A stretch of DNA of 64,000 nt from Cliona cf. orientalis (Eukaryota > Porifera > Demospongiae > Clionaida > Clionaidae), in NCBI GenBank assembly GCA_963930775.1, contig OZ005696.1, forward strand, positions 3,100,001 through 3,164,000, given 5' to 3'. This document shows positions 12,404-23,372 of this stretch, one piece after another. Both the position numbers and the translations under genes were made by a program. Each line of letters starts with the position of its first letter. Position 1 is the stretch's first letter. Below the pieces are notes generated by a model. The model did not search any database. It had not been told where the DNA came from and saw only the letters and a list, made by a program, of their open reading frames with translations.

Positions 12404-13454
12404 CATGCAGATTGCAACTGAGAACGATGTCACTTTATTCTAGGAATGGGAACAATAGGGGCTTGCTTCCAAGAATTAGGTACCACACCAGAAGACAGTG
12501 ACAAGTTAAAATGCCTAGTGAGGGATGAAGAGATAGAACCAGCAACTGCATGACTTCAACATTATAGCCGATACACTGTGTGAACCCGTCGATTTCGAAA
12601 ATGTCAAGGTGAGTGATAAGATCAAATACCTCCTCATCGCTGTAGAGAAAGTCGGGAGGACATGTAAAGCTGCCAGGACACAGAGGGGAAGATTGTATAG
12701 AGCTTTGTTAAAACAATCATGAAAAAAGCAATTCAACAGAGTAGCCTTCTCTTTGCTGTTCTCCACTTTGGCTCCATTCGATATCAGGGTTGGGATTGAA
12801 GACGTCTGCTTGCTCAGTAGCTTAATGGCCTTCCAAAATTCTTTTGAGAAAAGAGAAAATTGTGCCTCCTAGCTAATTGCTTATGTGACAATCTTAGGAA
12901 GATTTGGACGAGAACGGAACATAACCTTGGGGATACATTCTTCCATGATCTCCAAAAAATGAGAGTGCCAATTAGCCCAGCAACTGCTCACATCATTTGT
13001 TGCAAAATTCGAATACCAGTCAGTTGAGTCCAGCAGCTCACAGGTATGGTCAAAGTTTGAATGAGAATATCTCCAAACTGATCGACTTTTACGTTTAGGC
13101 TAGGACCCAGGATTACCTGCAGAAAAAGAAACTGAAAGACCAAGATGGTCTGAGTTATAGCTAAGGCAGGAATTGTGACACAACCAGTTTGATGACTGTA
13201 GGACTAGGATCGGACAATAATACTAAGTCAATAAGAGAATGGGAATTAGATAAAACACGTGTAGGCTCAGATACAACTTGTGTGAGACATCAACTAGAAC
13301 TCATAGATAGCAAACAAGAAACAAAGGATTCAGCATCTACTCTACTACTGCACGTTTATTATTAGTCTACCATAATATCTGCATATGGGGCGGGACGCTG
13401 GCAAGGCTCTAACATCACTGCTAGATCTACATCACTGCATGAAATATAAGTTTT

Positions 13455-13582
13455 ATGAGAAATATCGATTGTTTGTGTGTTGCAAACACAGTGGTAAGTA
13501 GCTTCATGATTTGAATATTCTGCTGGTCACTGTGTACTCTGACAATTTCGACATCCGTCAAACAATTCAGGTTACTCACATG
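13455..13582 (-). pseudogene. Isolated fragment of channel exon 1
   Basis: The minus strand matches the cytosolic loop between TM2 and TM3 of the channel genes (SNLN, LTDVEIVRVHSDQQNIQI, then LLTTVFATHKQS), with an internal stop (codon after QIM, IFKS-TGA). It is closest to gene 3 in words such as CGATTGTTTGTRTGTTGCAAA. A segment at 13335-13436 matches the gene 2 flank at 40968-41070 but in an order that does not fit a simple truncated copy. Confidence 0.7.
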
Positions 13583-13794
13583 GGCTTAATATGACATAGT
13601 ATAAGCATTAAATTTTATTACAATTAATTATTGTGTTAGAACACAATAATTGTAATACCAAGGGCTTATATAGTCTCCTAATAGTGTGAGTCTGCATGAC
13701 ATTGTGTGAAATAATTGCTATCAGTATATAGAATAATATGTGGTTTCCAAGATAAAGATTTAGTCTTCATAAGAAGTTTCAGGCCTATATAGCT

Positions 13795-13967
13795 ATGCAG
13801 TCGCTGGTGACACTCTTCATCGGGATGGTCAGGATCAGTAGCACAAGTCTTGCAGAGCTTGTTATGTTTACAGTGATCAGTAGGTGAGTCTTGTAACAGC
13901 GATACCTAGCACCAGTGTACATGTATAGCTCTTGATCCTTTGTTGTAGCAGATAGCTAGCTACATTC
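13795..13967 (-). pseudogene. Broken copy A of the eight-cysteine protein gene (exon 2 only)
   Basis: This stretch aligns with exon 2 of copies B and C, including the acceptor, the LYTGARYRC region and the DHPDE region. An inserted GCTAGCTA-like segment right after the first cysteine adds a stop. Another short insertion and lost bases shift the frame, and the CIDYC end runs into a stop. No exon 1 was found upstream. It is a decayed duplicate. Confidence 0.7.
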
Positions 13968-14336
13968 CTGGAAAAAATTATGTATAATTGTTGATCTGCT
14001 GTATTTTTGTTCCTATATTAATTTTTGATACCGGAATTCTTAATTTTTGATACCATTTTTATAAACATACCCCCCAACAATGGTCTAATGAGATACCATA
14101 GGTCAAGTTTTAATTACGAGTATCTATTAATTGCGAATTACGAGTTTTCTACATTTCGCAATTATTAATAGATTTGCAAACATAAACATAAACATGCACA
14201 TATACTACAGTACGGTACGGGGTCGTCCATCGCAATTATTGGATTTGCATGAAATCCTTCTTTCACTTCCTCTAAATAGTGTGGTCACTGGTGGGACATC
14301 TACTACTACCTCTTATGGGCAAGTACTGTTGTCATG

Positions 14337-15905
14337 TCAACTGTATGCCATTCGTGCCCATGTGCTATTATCTGTACGTGTGTACTTATTTTTGTGGCAA
14401 TTCTCTTTGGACCTGTCTGACTCAGTGGATTTTCGTTTTCTTGTTTGGTCAGCCTCATTGAGCATGGTGTTCGCAACATTAACAAAAATCTGTTTTGGTG
14501 CAGAGGTATAGTCATATCTCTCAAAACTGTATCCGTCACCATACTTTTCCCAAATACTTATTTTTGTTGCAAGCCAGCTCCCATACAACGACCCTGCCAG
14601 GACCCACTCTGAGATCAACTTGCCACCTTTCCTCCATTGAATTTGCTCCTGATATGCATCCACGACTCAGCCAGATTTGTTGTAAAGTTTCCTAGCAGTT
14701 GATATGCTTTTTCTACCAGCTTGCTCACTAGCATTTGAATATTGTGCATAAATTAATTTCTCATTGACTTTCACTGGCTTATCCATGCCTTTTCTGGCGT
14801 CTTCTTCCAGTTCCACTCTGTCGTCTGTAGTCGATCTGCTCCCAAAGCAATTGATGTTCTGCATGTATGTATTATATACATGAGCGTTCATTTTTCACTG
14901 AACTGACTTACCATGCATCACCTATACCTTCAGAGTAAGGAAGAAGATAAAACAAAGGACTTACGTACATTGCTGAAGAAAGATTTAATTAATGGTCCTT
15001 ACCATTGTTTCGGATATCACTCCAACTGCAGCTCAGACTTCTGTCAAGCTGCTCGACATTCAAAAGCTGATAATAGCAATAACGAACCCGTGGAAAATAA
15101 AGAAAGTACAGCTGCATTTTAATTGCACACCGTGCTGCAATTGTCAGTCGTCTCCTCATTTTTTTTTCCCGTTAGCCCCCCTTTTCCTTTATATTTGTAT
15201 TATTGGCTGCCATTTTTTCCAGAGATGCTCAGTAACATTTGCATGCGTGCATGGTTAGCACACTACATTTTTTTAATATAACGACCCCATACCGGCACAT
15301 GCTGAAGGAGGGTGGAATAAACTGAGCTATCCCCATCACCAATAAATCTGAGGTACCTCACCCCATAAGTCTCTTCTGCCTGTTTAAACCTTCTAGGATT
15401 ATATCAATGCATACTCCAGTTCAGATACTGAATCATCCCAGTTCTTGTAACATTCATGTTCGCTTGGTGAAATACCTTGGGCACATGCCGAACAGTACTT
15501 GTTTTGTATACCAATGAAAAGCAGCTTGCCTGTGGCCTGGCCTATTATATGATCCCCATTCCCGACTTTGCATTGTGTGAATGCTTATGTGATCGTTTGG
15601 ACCACCCACCATCCACTGTATAACAGTGACAGCAGGTAGTATCGGTACACCTTGATGGTAATCATTCCATTCCTCTGCTAATCGCTTTCCTTCTCTGAGT
15701 GTTCCAGCTTAAGCCAGCGTAGCTTCCTGTAATCTTGTACTCCACCATTTCCCAATGTCATTATCAGTTTTTTGAAAGCATGGTTTGTTCATAACAGGGA
15801 TGCCAAGGATACTCATTGTTTCCTTCAAAGGGAAGTGCCCACCCCCTGTGATTATGACATCTGTCCCCATACAGCACCCATCTCATGTAGAAACTCGAAA
15901 TATCA
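14337..15905 (-). mobile_element. Mutator-like transposase remnant with inverted middle segment
   Basis: The minus strand 15880-15290 reads ITGGGHFPLKETMSILGIPV, then VDGGWSKRSHKHSHNAKSG, GKLLFIGIQNKYCSACAQG, and VRYLRFIGDGDSSVYSTLL. DGGW and GDGDSS fit the first two catalytic acids of the animal Mutator-type transposase family. The next expected segment (DLINGPYHCFGYHSNCSSDF) is on the plus strand at 14913-15122, and the C-terminal part (KFNGGK, GSW, then RKRKSTESDRSK and KYTRTD) is again on the minus strand at 14891-14337. So an internal block is inverted. Stops and frameshifts are frequent. Terminal repeats were not found. Confidence 0.72.
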
Positions 15906-16609
15906 TAAGCAGTAGTACTTATGATTAGTGCCTGATGACTAGCGCACGCATCTAGCTAATTGAGTGCCACGGGTATCAGCTCATTACTGTGTGAGTATGC
16001 ATGCATGAACAATAAGTCATTATACTGAATTATGATGTAGACTAGTAGTAATTTGGCTAAGTAGCTTTGATAGTTCCTTTGAGTGTGATAGACCTCAAAG
16101 GCTGATATCTAAACACAGAGGGAAGACTTGATGCTGCAGGTAGCACAATGGCATAGCAGTCATGTACCGCTCATCTCCTCAGATGATAGTATCACTGCAT
16201 ACACAATAGTCAGTCCGTTTCCGCCCCTTCTCCATGACGAACCTTCTATAGCAATTCCAAATTCTGTGACGGTGGTGGACTTTGGTAAGCTATTTATATC
16301 AGAGCCTGACGGGATGTTTCATTGATCACTGCTCTTGCAATGCTGTCAATGTCTAATTATAAGTGAGTAGCACATCTTCCTCCACCACTTCACATGCACT
16401 CATGTGTTAGAATCTGTTGTGCTAAACTGATACAATTAATTTTGTCAATACACTGCATCGTCACCCAGGGGTGTTCCATTGATTCTATTGGCTACAACTT
16501 CATCTGCCTGGATCTGTTAGAAGTAGACATGTAAGTGGTGTGTGTATGTGTATGTGTATAGGTGCATCGAGTGTGTGTACATTATGTATTATTATAATAT
16601 TATTGCGCA
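15906..16609. other. Intergenic, no gene seen
   Basis: A 65-codon plus-strand frame at 16128 has no recognisable features; a GTGTGTATGTGTATGTGTAT stretch lies near 16538. Confidence 0.4.
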
Positions 16610-17335
16610 TACAGTGCTCCAAGCAAAGAGAGCAAAACTTTTTAGATTGGGTCAAAAAACAAATTCTATGTTATTTGTTGTTGTTCATTATTGAGGCCTG
16701 ACACTAATAACATGTCCTTCTGAGATGATATACCAGGTCAAATTTGACAAAATATGACACACCCACCCTAATTACCTGCCATTTTGTTTTATGTAAATAT
16801 TTCTGATTTTCAAATTTTGAAATTTTTTTGCCTATTTTGACTCATAGCTTCATTCATGCATAAAGATAGGAGTTCAGACTTGACATATATAAACTTTGGG
16901 GACTTATCTAACATACCCTAGAGCGTGGACCCCTAAACCATAGGAATTTCCTTATATGGATCTAAAGCAAACAGCAACAAAATGGCTGCCAAAAATATAC
17001 AAAATTTGAATTTTCTGAAGAAGTACTACGGAGATTTAGTTGAAACTTACTTGGAGGCTTCTACCTTAGTAGCCCTACATTGGTGCCACATGTGGTTGTG
17101 TATCTCACTGTGGTTCTCATGTATTTATCTAAAGCTTTTTTTGAAGGATCTCTTCACTGGTGAAGCCATAAAACTGTATTGACCTCAAATAGTTTCATTA
17201 TAATTGAATCATAGTTAGAGGACATATTGCTGAACCTACATACCAAGTGTAGTGGGTTGAAAACTTAAGAGTGAAAAGTTATGCCCATATTGGTAAAAAT
17301 TCAAAAGTTTTGCCCTCTTTCCTTGGAGCACTGTA
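16610..17335. mobile_element. TIR element with TACAGTGCTCCAAG ends
   Basis: 726 bp; left TACAGTGCTCCAAGCAAAGA, right the inverted TTTCCTTGGAGCACTGTA. Interior AT-rich, with a 66-codon frame at 16982 that has no recognisable product. Confidence 0.7.
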
Positions 17336-17924
17336 TAACATTTTAACATATTATTTTTATGAAAAGACATCACTTGCATGTGTATGTACCTCACCTACAC
17401 TTAGTATAATAATTATATACATGCACATGTATGTTCTTAAGAATTCAGGTTCACAGTCTTATGTTTATCCAGGTGAGCATGCATGAGGATGTTATTATGA
17501 TGACTGTCATCAGACCGATAGGCATGGACAGTCCCAACTGGCTGCCTCTTCACTGCTGTAGGAACCCCTTTCGATTTGTCTACATTGTGCTTGTAACTGT
17601 CATTCCTACTACTTTCTGAAGCTGGTAAGTATAGGACTAGTATAATACATATGCAATGCACTTAAGCTTTCCGCTTAAAGATCATGCATGTAGCTTTTAT
17701 TATGAAATTCTTTCACAGACTACATGAGCAAAATCTTCTACTCAATCAGTGTATCACACACATATGCACACATTGTAGGTACCCAGATGTATATACTTGC
17801 AGAGAGAATGTATGACTTGGTACCCCAAGGATAGGCTTCCCCTTCTCATGTCAGCAAACGGAGACACGGCTCTTACACAAGACTCGTCTGTGGCTGTGTC
17901 ACCATTAGGGTAGTGTAAGCATTT
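17336..17924. other. Intergenic, possible lone exon only
   Basis: A minus-strand stretch at 17620-17470 after a CTTACCAG acceptor-like site is open and Ser/His-rich, but has no partner exon or family. Confidence 0.25.
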
Positions 17925-18160
17925 GAACCTAGCACAGAAGAGATCATGGACTATCGATGATATTATATTATGGTGATTTTCTCAGTTCGCTTTCTTTATT
18001 AGCGAGCTCGCTTTCTGGGGGATTTCCCTATTCAGTCGAGCATATGGCAGTTGAAGGTCACGTCTGGGTCAACCGGCTCAAGCCGCACACCCTAATCTAT
18101 GTGTATACGGAGGGATCTCGTTATGTACAGAGATCCTACGAGAACTTAGAAAAATTTCAA
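17925..18160 (-). repeat. Diverged inverted copy of the 420-bp tandem unit
   Basis: The reverse complement matches the 45-46 kb units over GGCTTGAGCCGGTTGACC, CTGAATAGGGAAATCCCCC and GAAAGCGAGCTCGCT. It also has its own inverted GGATCTC/GAGATCC pair at the position of the unit hairpin. Confidence 0.65.
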
Positions 18161-18179
18161 GAAGTGTAAAAAAATCCAA

Positions 18180-18251
18180 GTATAAAGTGAGATTTGAACC
18201 CGCCACATGCTGCTCGGCACACAAGAGCCCCAACCACTATACCACTGCTGT
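18180..18251 (-). repeat. tRNA-derived (SINE-like) segment
   Basis: Minus strand: A-box-like TGGTATAGTGG at 18244-18234 and B-box GGTTCAAATC at 18200-18191, spaced as in a tRNA (positions 8 and 52). The acceptor stem does not pair, so it is not a functional tRNA. The downstream AATTTTTCTAAGT is shared with the segment at 37.34 kb. Confidence 0.6.
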
Positions 18252-18629
18252 TGTCAGTGCTGCCAATCATCATCATTAATTTTTACCCCTTTCATAGATA
18301 AACGCTGCTACCATTGGCAATCCATCCCCAAACCACTCCCCCCCCCCCATCCATACCGCAATTTAGAGACCCGAAGGCCAGCATCTTGTCAATGATCATG
18401 AGTGAAGCAAGGGCACTACATGTACTAAGGACTGGAGTGAATTCCAAGTTCAATTTTTCATTGTTCAATAATGCCCACTGAAAAGTGGGAGCATAAAAAA
18501 AATTGGTGAGGCTAATGTAGGGAAGTATTGTACGGGTAGGTTATAACATACAGTATACACAACAATATCACGTCATGCATACGTATTCCTATTACACAGT
18601 AGCTCATATAGGTCAATTTGTCAAAATCA

Positions 18630-19071
18630 CTAGTAGTAGGCACTCTCCCCTCCCAAGAATTTACCGTGGTAGCGGCAATAGTCTATACAGTTGTTGTTGA
18701 CAGTCTTATCATAAGGATGGTCTGGATCAGTGGCACAAGTCTTGCAGAACTTGTTGTGCTTAGGGTGGTCAGCAGGGTGAGTCCTGTGACAGCGATACCT
18801 AATACCAGTGTACAGCTCTTGATCCTTTGTTTTGCAGCAGATACATTCCTGGATAAATTATGTACAATCAATGATCTGCTGATTTTTTATACCACAATGA
18901 TATTATGTTATACCCACCCCCCCCCCCACAATGACACAAAGTAAAAGGTGAAATAATTATATATTAGCACTTTTAAGAGTTACATAATTATGTAATTACC
19001 TCTTGTAAGAGTAGCTATCTATTTAATAATACTATATAATGTACCCCTTTCGTTCCAGTATTTGCAGCCAT
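18630..19071 (-). CDS. Small eight-cysteine protein, copy B (two exons)
   Basis: Exon 1 is 19071-19045 (nine codons, MAANTGTKG) with a GTACAT donor; exon 2 is 18848-18630 after a TTTATCCAG acceptor, ending in TAG. The product is 81 residues. Exon 2 has the pattern CICC, then YRCH, then CKTC, then CIDYC followed by RYH: eight cysteines plus several histidines, and no signal peptide or membrane segment. The pattern suggests a zinc-binding intracellular protein, but I do not recognise the family. The copy at 43.1-43.6 kb shares every cysteine and the intron position and phase, which supports both as real genes. The upstream region shared with that copy resumes only near 23.28 kb, because a stack of transposons lies between, so expression may be altered. 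Confidence 0.62.
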
Positions 19072-19393
19072 TCCTGTCTTCTGGGAAAAGTAGTCTTCTC
19101 AAGTTTTCCAATTGGTAGCTAACTGTTCTTCTAAGAGGAAGAACCGAAGGTTCAACTCACAAAACCAGAACAGAATGAGACTACAGCATAAAACTTTGTC
19201 TTATATAGACAAAATCAAAGACAAAAGTTATGTCTAAGAATAAATCATAGCTAGTCAATAGAGAAATAATTCAGTAATAAAAACAGCAAGTGTTCAAGTT
19301 CTTCATTCTGTTTTGTCCCCTTGATTTGATCAGTGACCTTCTCACAACAAGTATCACAGAGAGACAGCGGGACTCTGGAGTGAGAAAGGACTT

Positions 19394-19732
19394 CAGTGGC
19401 GGATGTAGGATTTCTAGAAGGGGGGTAGTAATACAGTCTTGCGCGCGAAGCGCGCGCAAAATTTTAGAAGCCACGCCCACTTTGGGGCAAAACCACGCCC
19501 ACTTCTATCGTTTTTGAGACAAATTACCAGCCCTACCACTCCAATCGATCTGTTTTCGAACGAATTTCTTCTAAAACATTCTAAGGTGAGCCATAGCAGC
19601 AGTTTTCTTAGATCTATAGCCAGAAAGGGGGGTTCCATTTAGTTTATCATCAATAGCTACTTCTTAGTGTTCAAGATGAAGCCCAAAGGGGGGTACACTT
19701 GCACCCCCCTTACCCCCCTGGATCCGCCACTG
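19394..19732. mobile_element. TIR element CAGTGGCGGAT, 5-bp TSD GACTT
   Basis: 339 bp with ends CAGTGGCGGATGTAGG and CCTGGATCCGCCACTG. GACTT flanks both ends. The ends look hAT-like, but the duplication is 5 bp, not 8. Confidence 0.72.
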
Positions 19733-20485
19733 GACTTAAATCACTGATAACTTAAGGTGATGGGACTGTTGGCAGTGTGCGAGGGGTCCGCAACGATCTG
19801 TTTTGGCGTACGAGATTTCGAAATCACAAGATTTCAAACACAGATTTCCTGATTTCAGCTATGATTTCTAGTCATGGTTGATTTCTGATTTCAGATAAGA
19901 CATCTGATTTCAGACCAGATTTCCCTCCTAGTGTTCGATTTCTGCTTTGATATCGATGATTTCTTACCATTTTGGATTTCTAATACTGATTTCTGTAAAA
20001 GTTTAGTATGAATAGCTACACCTGATAGTAATTGCATGACAAAATAATTACCAGTATGCATGTTATTTAGCTAAATGCACAAAAGATCTAAAAATTTATT
20101 GTACAGGGTCTTGAAAGACAATATAAACATGCACGACAGTGTCAAAAGTAGCTAACTGAAAGTATCAAACAGCCAAACGTTCTTTATTTTGCAACTCGTG
20201 ATACAGTCAATCTTAGTGAAACCATTCACTGCATCATATCATGCTCATGAAGGCAATCAGTAAGTATCATAGAGTCGGTAGACTCTATAAGTAGGGATGG
20301 CACGGATACTCCATATATGTAATACATTACAAAAATCCAAATATCTCAAAACAGGTAACTTTATGAGCTTTCTAAGTGTCAAAATCGGAATCTACAGCAA
20401 ATTATCTATCTAATAAGACCAAGATCATTCATCAACTTAATTGTATATGCCAGAACCAGATGTTCAAAAAATGGCCATTTGTCAT

Positions 20486-20520
<35 letters not shown>

Positions 20521-20830
20521 GTTTTCTTGGGCTAACTCAAGACTACCATGACCGCTCACAGTAGTTCGAATATAAATCCACTCCATTTTGGAGCGCGCAC
20601 GTCTGTGGCACGCTCGTTTTAATTTGTGTTATCAGGACAGCGATTTAATAATTGTGGGTGTGTCCAGCGCTTTTGCGAGTGGGTGTGTCCGATTAGCCAT
20701 TTTGTCATATAATGCGCATGCTCATACGGTGTTGCCATGGTGAAGTCATGTGACTGATGGCAGTGGCGCGCATGCGCCGGCGCTTCCACGATTGATCCAG
20801 GACATGCTCGAGCGCTCAGCTGATCTAAGC

Positions 20831-20880
20831 TAGTCTCGCGGCGCCGCCCCTTCTTGTGAAGGGGCGGCGCCGCGAGACTA
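20831..20880. mobile_element. 50-bp perfect palindrome with 9-bp target duplication
   Basis: Two perfect 23-bp arms beginning TAGTCTCGCGGCGCCGCC, separated by TTGT. GATCTAAGC (9 bp) flanks both sides (20822-20830, 20881-20889). Very GC-rich. A 9-bp duplication is the Mutator-type signature. The TAG(T/C)CTCG terminus is shared with the 35.3 kb element. Confidence 0.75.
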
Positions 20881-21013
20881 GATCTAAGCTCAGTGAACTG
20901 TCAATTATGGTGGCTACTACCAACAGCAAACTTACTGGCCTATAAAATACGCTCCCGAAACGGAAGGTTTTCGTCGTTATTTGGTTCTAAACAGCCTTCT
21001 AATCTTTCAAGTA

Positions 21014-21389
21014 CATAGTTGCCAAGTTTCTAAATCAGACAACCGGGACAGTTATTTTCGCGACCGCGAAATTTGTTAGCCCCGCCCATATTCGCGAGCC
21101 CCGCCCACTTTCCCGCAGGTCAAAGTTTATTGATGGGCGTGGCGAACAACCACGCGGTACCAAAAATCGATACTAGCAAAAGTTTTGAGTTGAAATGAGT
21201 GGCTTTCTTCGCTTCTGATAGGCTTACAAATTCTTCCTGGGACAAAAGTCGTCATATTTGCTCTTCTAAAGTCGAGGTTTGCAAAAATTCCGGGACATTT
21301 GCAGCCTTTTGTGTCAACCGGGACGCTGCCGGGACATAGGCCCAAATTCCGGGACTGTCCCGGCCATTCCGGGACACTTGGCAACTATG
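21014..21389. mobile_element. MITE with CATAGTTGCCAAGT ends
   Basis: 376 bp; right end ACTTGGCAACTATG; CAAGTA flanks both sides (21008-21013, 21390-21395). The interior repeats CCGGGAC. Confidence 0.7.
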
Positions 21390-21869
21390 CAAGTATGCCG
21401 ATCAGCCAGCTTCAGGATCGAGATAACGAGGGGCGTGGCTTCAATCACTGGTCACTGGTTATCTGAGCTGTCTAGAATCCCACTGATGCGTGTTCAATAG
21501 TGTGTAATGAGACGTCAATAGCTATCAAAAGACTGCCTGGGATTTGCACTTCAAGTTTGAACTAATGGTGTGTTTGGGGTACCATAGCTCATGTACCTGC
21601 CTGACTCAAAGGCTAGGATCGCACAAATATGCTGAATCAGTGATGTACCTGCTTCCCTATAATATTGTATTATTGTTGGAGCACAGTTGGATGTAGCTAG
21701 GTCCAGACAAAAATTTGTAAGTGTAGCTGGTTCCATGCATTAATTTTTATAACGATGAATAGGCAAACAATATTATATATCAGGTCACCGTGGTATACGT
21801 ACAGTCTCATGCCCAGCCTCTGTCCCCACAAGATTAGTCAGCTAGGTGGCATTGATGAAAATTAATAAC

Positions 21870-22093
21870 TACCGTATTTCTTCTAAAAATTCGGCATGAA
21901 AATAATAATATTGCTTAAGCTTCGCCGAATTTTTAGAGGTTAATATTCAACATTCTCTCTGCGTCCACATTCCATTCCCGTTTATAGCATATATACATGA
22001 CGACCTTTGCCGAAAAATTAGAGACTATATTCAATCATTCAGTAAAGGGTGCCGAATAATTAGAAGGGCCGAATTTTTAGAAGAAATACGGTA
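21870..22093. mobile_element. MITE with TACCGTATTTCTTCTAAAAA ends
   Basis: 224 bp; the right end is the inverted TTTTTAGAAGAAATACGGTA, with further inverted GCCGAATTTTTAGA words inside. Confidence 0.75.
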
Positions 22094-22136
22094 TCATGCA
22101 TGAATTACCCTGAGGGCACTAAAAAAAGAACAGTAA

Positions 22137-22508
22137 CAAGTAAAAAAACAATTGAATAAAATTGAAGGATGAAGTAGGGATGGCAGTGCCAAAAAATACA
22201 CAAACAAGGTTTGTAGGGATAATGTATCACATCCACTATACATCCCTACGCTTGCTTTTCTCGAGAATTAACATCATACACATATGCAATTCTGATTCAG
22301 TATGTAAAGTGTTGCTATAATATTTTGATATTGATCCAACATTCCTGCATGTGCCCCATATACAATGTGTGTGCACGGCTACTCAAAAAGCAAGCGTAGG
22401 GATGTATAGTGGATGTGATACGTTATCCCTACAAACCTTGTTTGTGTATTTTTTGGCACTGCCATCCCTACTTCATCCTTCAATTTCATTCAATTGTTTT
22501 TTTACTTG
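22137..22508. mobile_element. Foldback element with ~125-bp arms
   Basis: The arms run from CAAGTAAAAAAACAATTG to AAGCAAGCGTAGGGATG and are nearly perfect complements around a 115-bp centre. A partial relative is at 23505-23600. Confidence 0.75.
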
Positions 22509-22666
22509 TATTATATAAAGGTGGACTGATTCTCAACCGCAAGCGATTTCACAGGATGATTTCTAGTGATTTCTTGATTGATTTCTGTGGATTTCTGCTG
22601 ATTTCCGTTGATTTCTAAGCAAGGTGTACGAGTTTTCTTTTGTTGCGGACCGGTACCCCTCGGCAG

Positions 22667-23070
22667 CATAGGCGTCATTTTGGGGGGGGCCTGAGGGGGC
22701 ACATGCAGGCCCCCTCACTTTGCTTCAGTAATAATTATTGCTCTTTACTACAAAAATGATATTATGTATCGTGGTAATAATAATTATTACGAGATTCATG
22801 TGTACAAATAGCATGTTCAGAACCGAAAGCATATTAAATATCACAAGATCTGAGTGTATAAATGCTTTTTAATCAATGTTCTGAATGTACCAGAATAGAT
22901 ATCAGATTCTGGGTACGTAAATATTTACAATTTCCCAAAAGTATGGGTAATTATTTATATTAAGTGATTTTAGTCTGGGTATTTACAATTTCCCAAAGGT
23001 ATTTTTTTATGTCCATCTGTCAGATGGAACTCTGTGACCCCCCACTTATGATATCCAACTGACGCCTATG
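22667..23070. mobile_element. hAT-like MITE, 8-bp TSD CTCGGCAG
   Basis: 404 bp with ends CATAGGCGTCA and TGACGCCTATG. CTCGGCAG flanks both ends (22659-22666, 23071-23078). It landed across the right end and target duplication of the 2.9-kb element. Confidence 0.75.
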
Positions 23071-23325
23071 CTCGGCAGTGTGCCTGAATGGACGATTAAC
23101 AAAGGTATTAGCTAGTTTCACCACTTGCGCTAGCTCCAAGCAATTGCAAGGAATGGCACTTTCACTCAGACTGCAGACCTCTTAGTTATGCCGGATGCCA
23201 AGTGCAGTGAGTGAAAGCTGTGAGTGACTCTTTGTCAGAAAGTCTGTACCTGACCAGTTTAGAGTGATAATAATATATCTCATCGACTTTGTAGCCCTTA
23301 AAATGTCTCTTCAACTCACATACCA

Positions 23326-23372
23326 ATCAGAGAACTGCAAAGCCACAGATAGAGCCAACATCCACCATTGTG
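23326..23372 (-). promoter_or_regulatory. Same CCAAT block, displaced 4.2 kb from Cys-rich gene B
   Basis: Matches 43884-43930. The distance to the copy B ATG (19071) is filled by the nested transposons at 19394-23070. Confidence 0.4.

Larger units (their letters stand above)
10440..13334 (-). mobile_element. Decayed LINE A (CR1/L2-like), interrupted
   Basis: Minus-strand pieces in order: endonuclease end and linker (about 13330-12890), KEFWKAIKLL and EKATLLNCFF (12840-12730), reverse transcriptase core with GVPQGSVLGPLLF and LFADDITLY (12004-11684), then the thumb region SWSLHIS, KARQLIGLLYHRFY, RPHLEYCAIVWDP (10690-10440). GVPQGSVLGP with FADD is typical of CR1/Jockey/L2-type non-LTR elements. 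Frames are broken many times. A 138-bp foldback (12266-12403) and an oppositely oriented LINE piece (about 10690-11640) interrupt it. Confidence 0.75.
19780..22662. mobile_element. 2.9-kb host element with GATTTC arrays at both ends
   Basis: Left end CGAGGGGTCCGCAAC; right end, inverted, CGAGGGGTACCGGTCCGCAAC. GCAGTGTG precedes it; the right duplicate is split by another insertion (GCAG at 22663-22666, TGTG at 23079-23082). Dense GATTTC words occur next to each end (19806-19996 and 22536-22620), all in the same orientation. No transposase frame was seen. It hosts elements at 20831, 21014, 21870 and 22137 and a TTTC microsatellite (20483-20520). Confidence 0.65.

Noticed and set aside
18180-18251. 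Functional tRNA gene
   Set aside because: A- and B-boxes are present, but the acceptor stem does not pair and the anticodon arm is poor; SINE-like origin is more likely.
20483-20520. TTTC repeat as a regulatory polypyrimidine tract
   Set aside because: A plain microsatellite within a transposon; no nearby exon.
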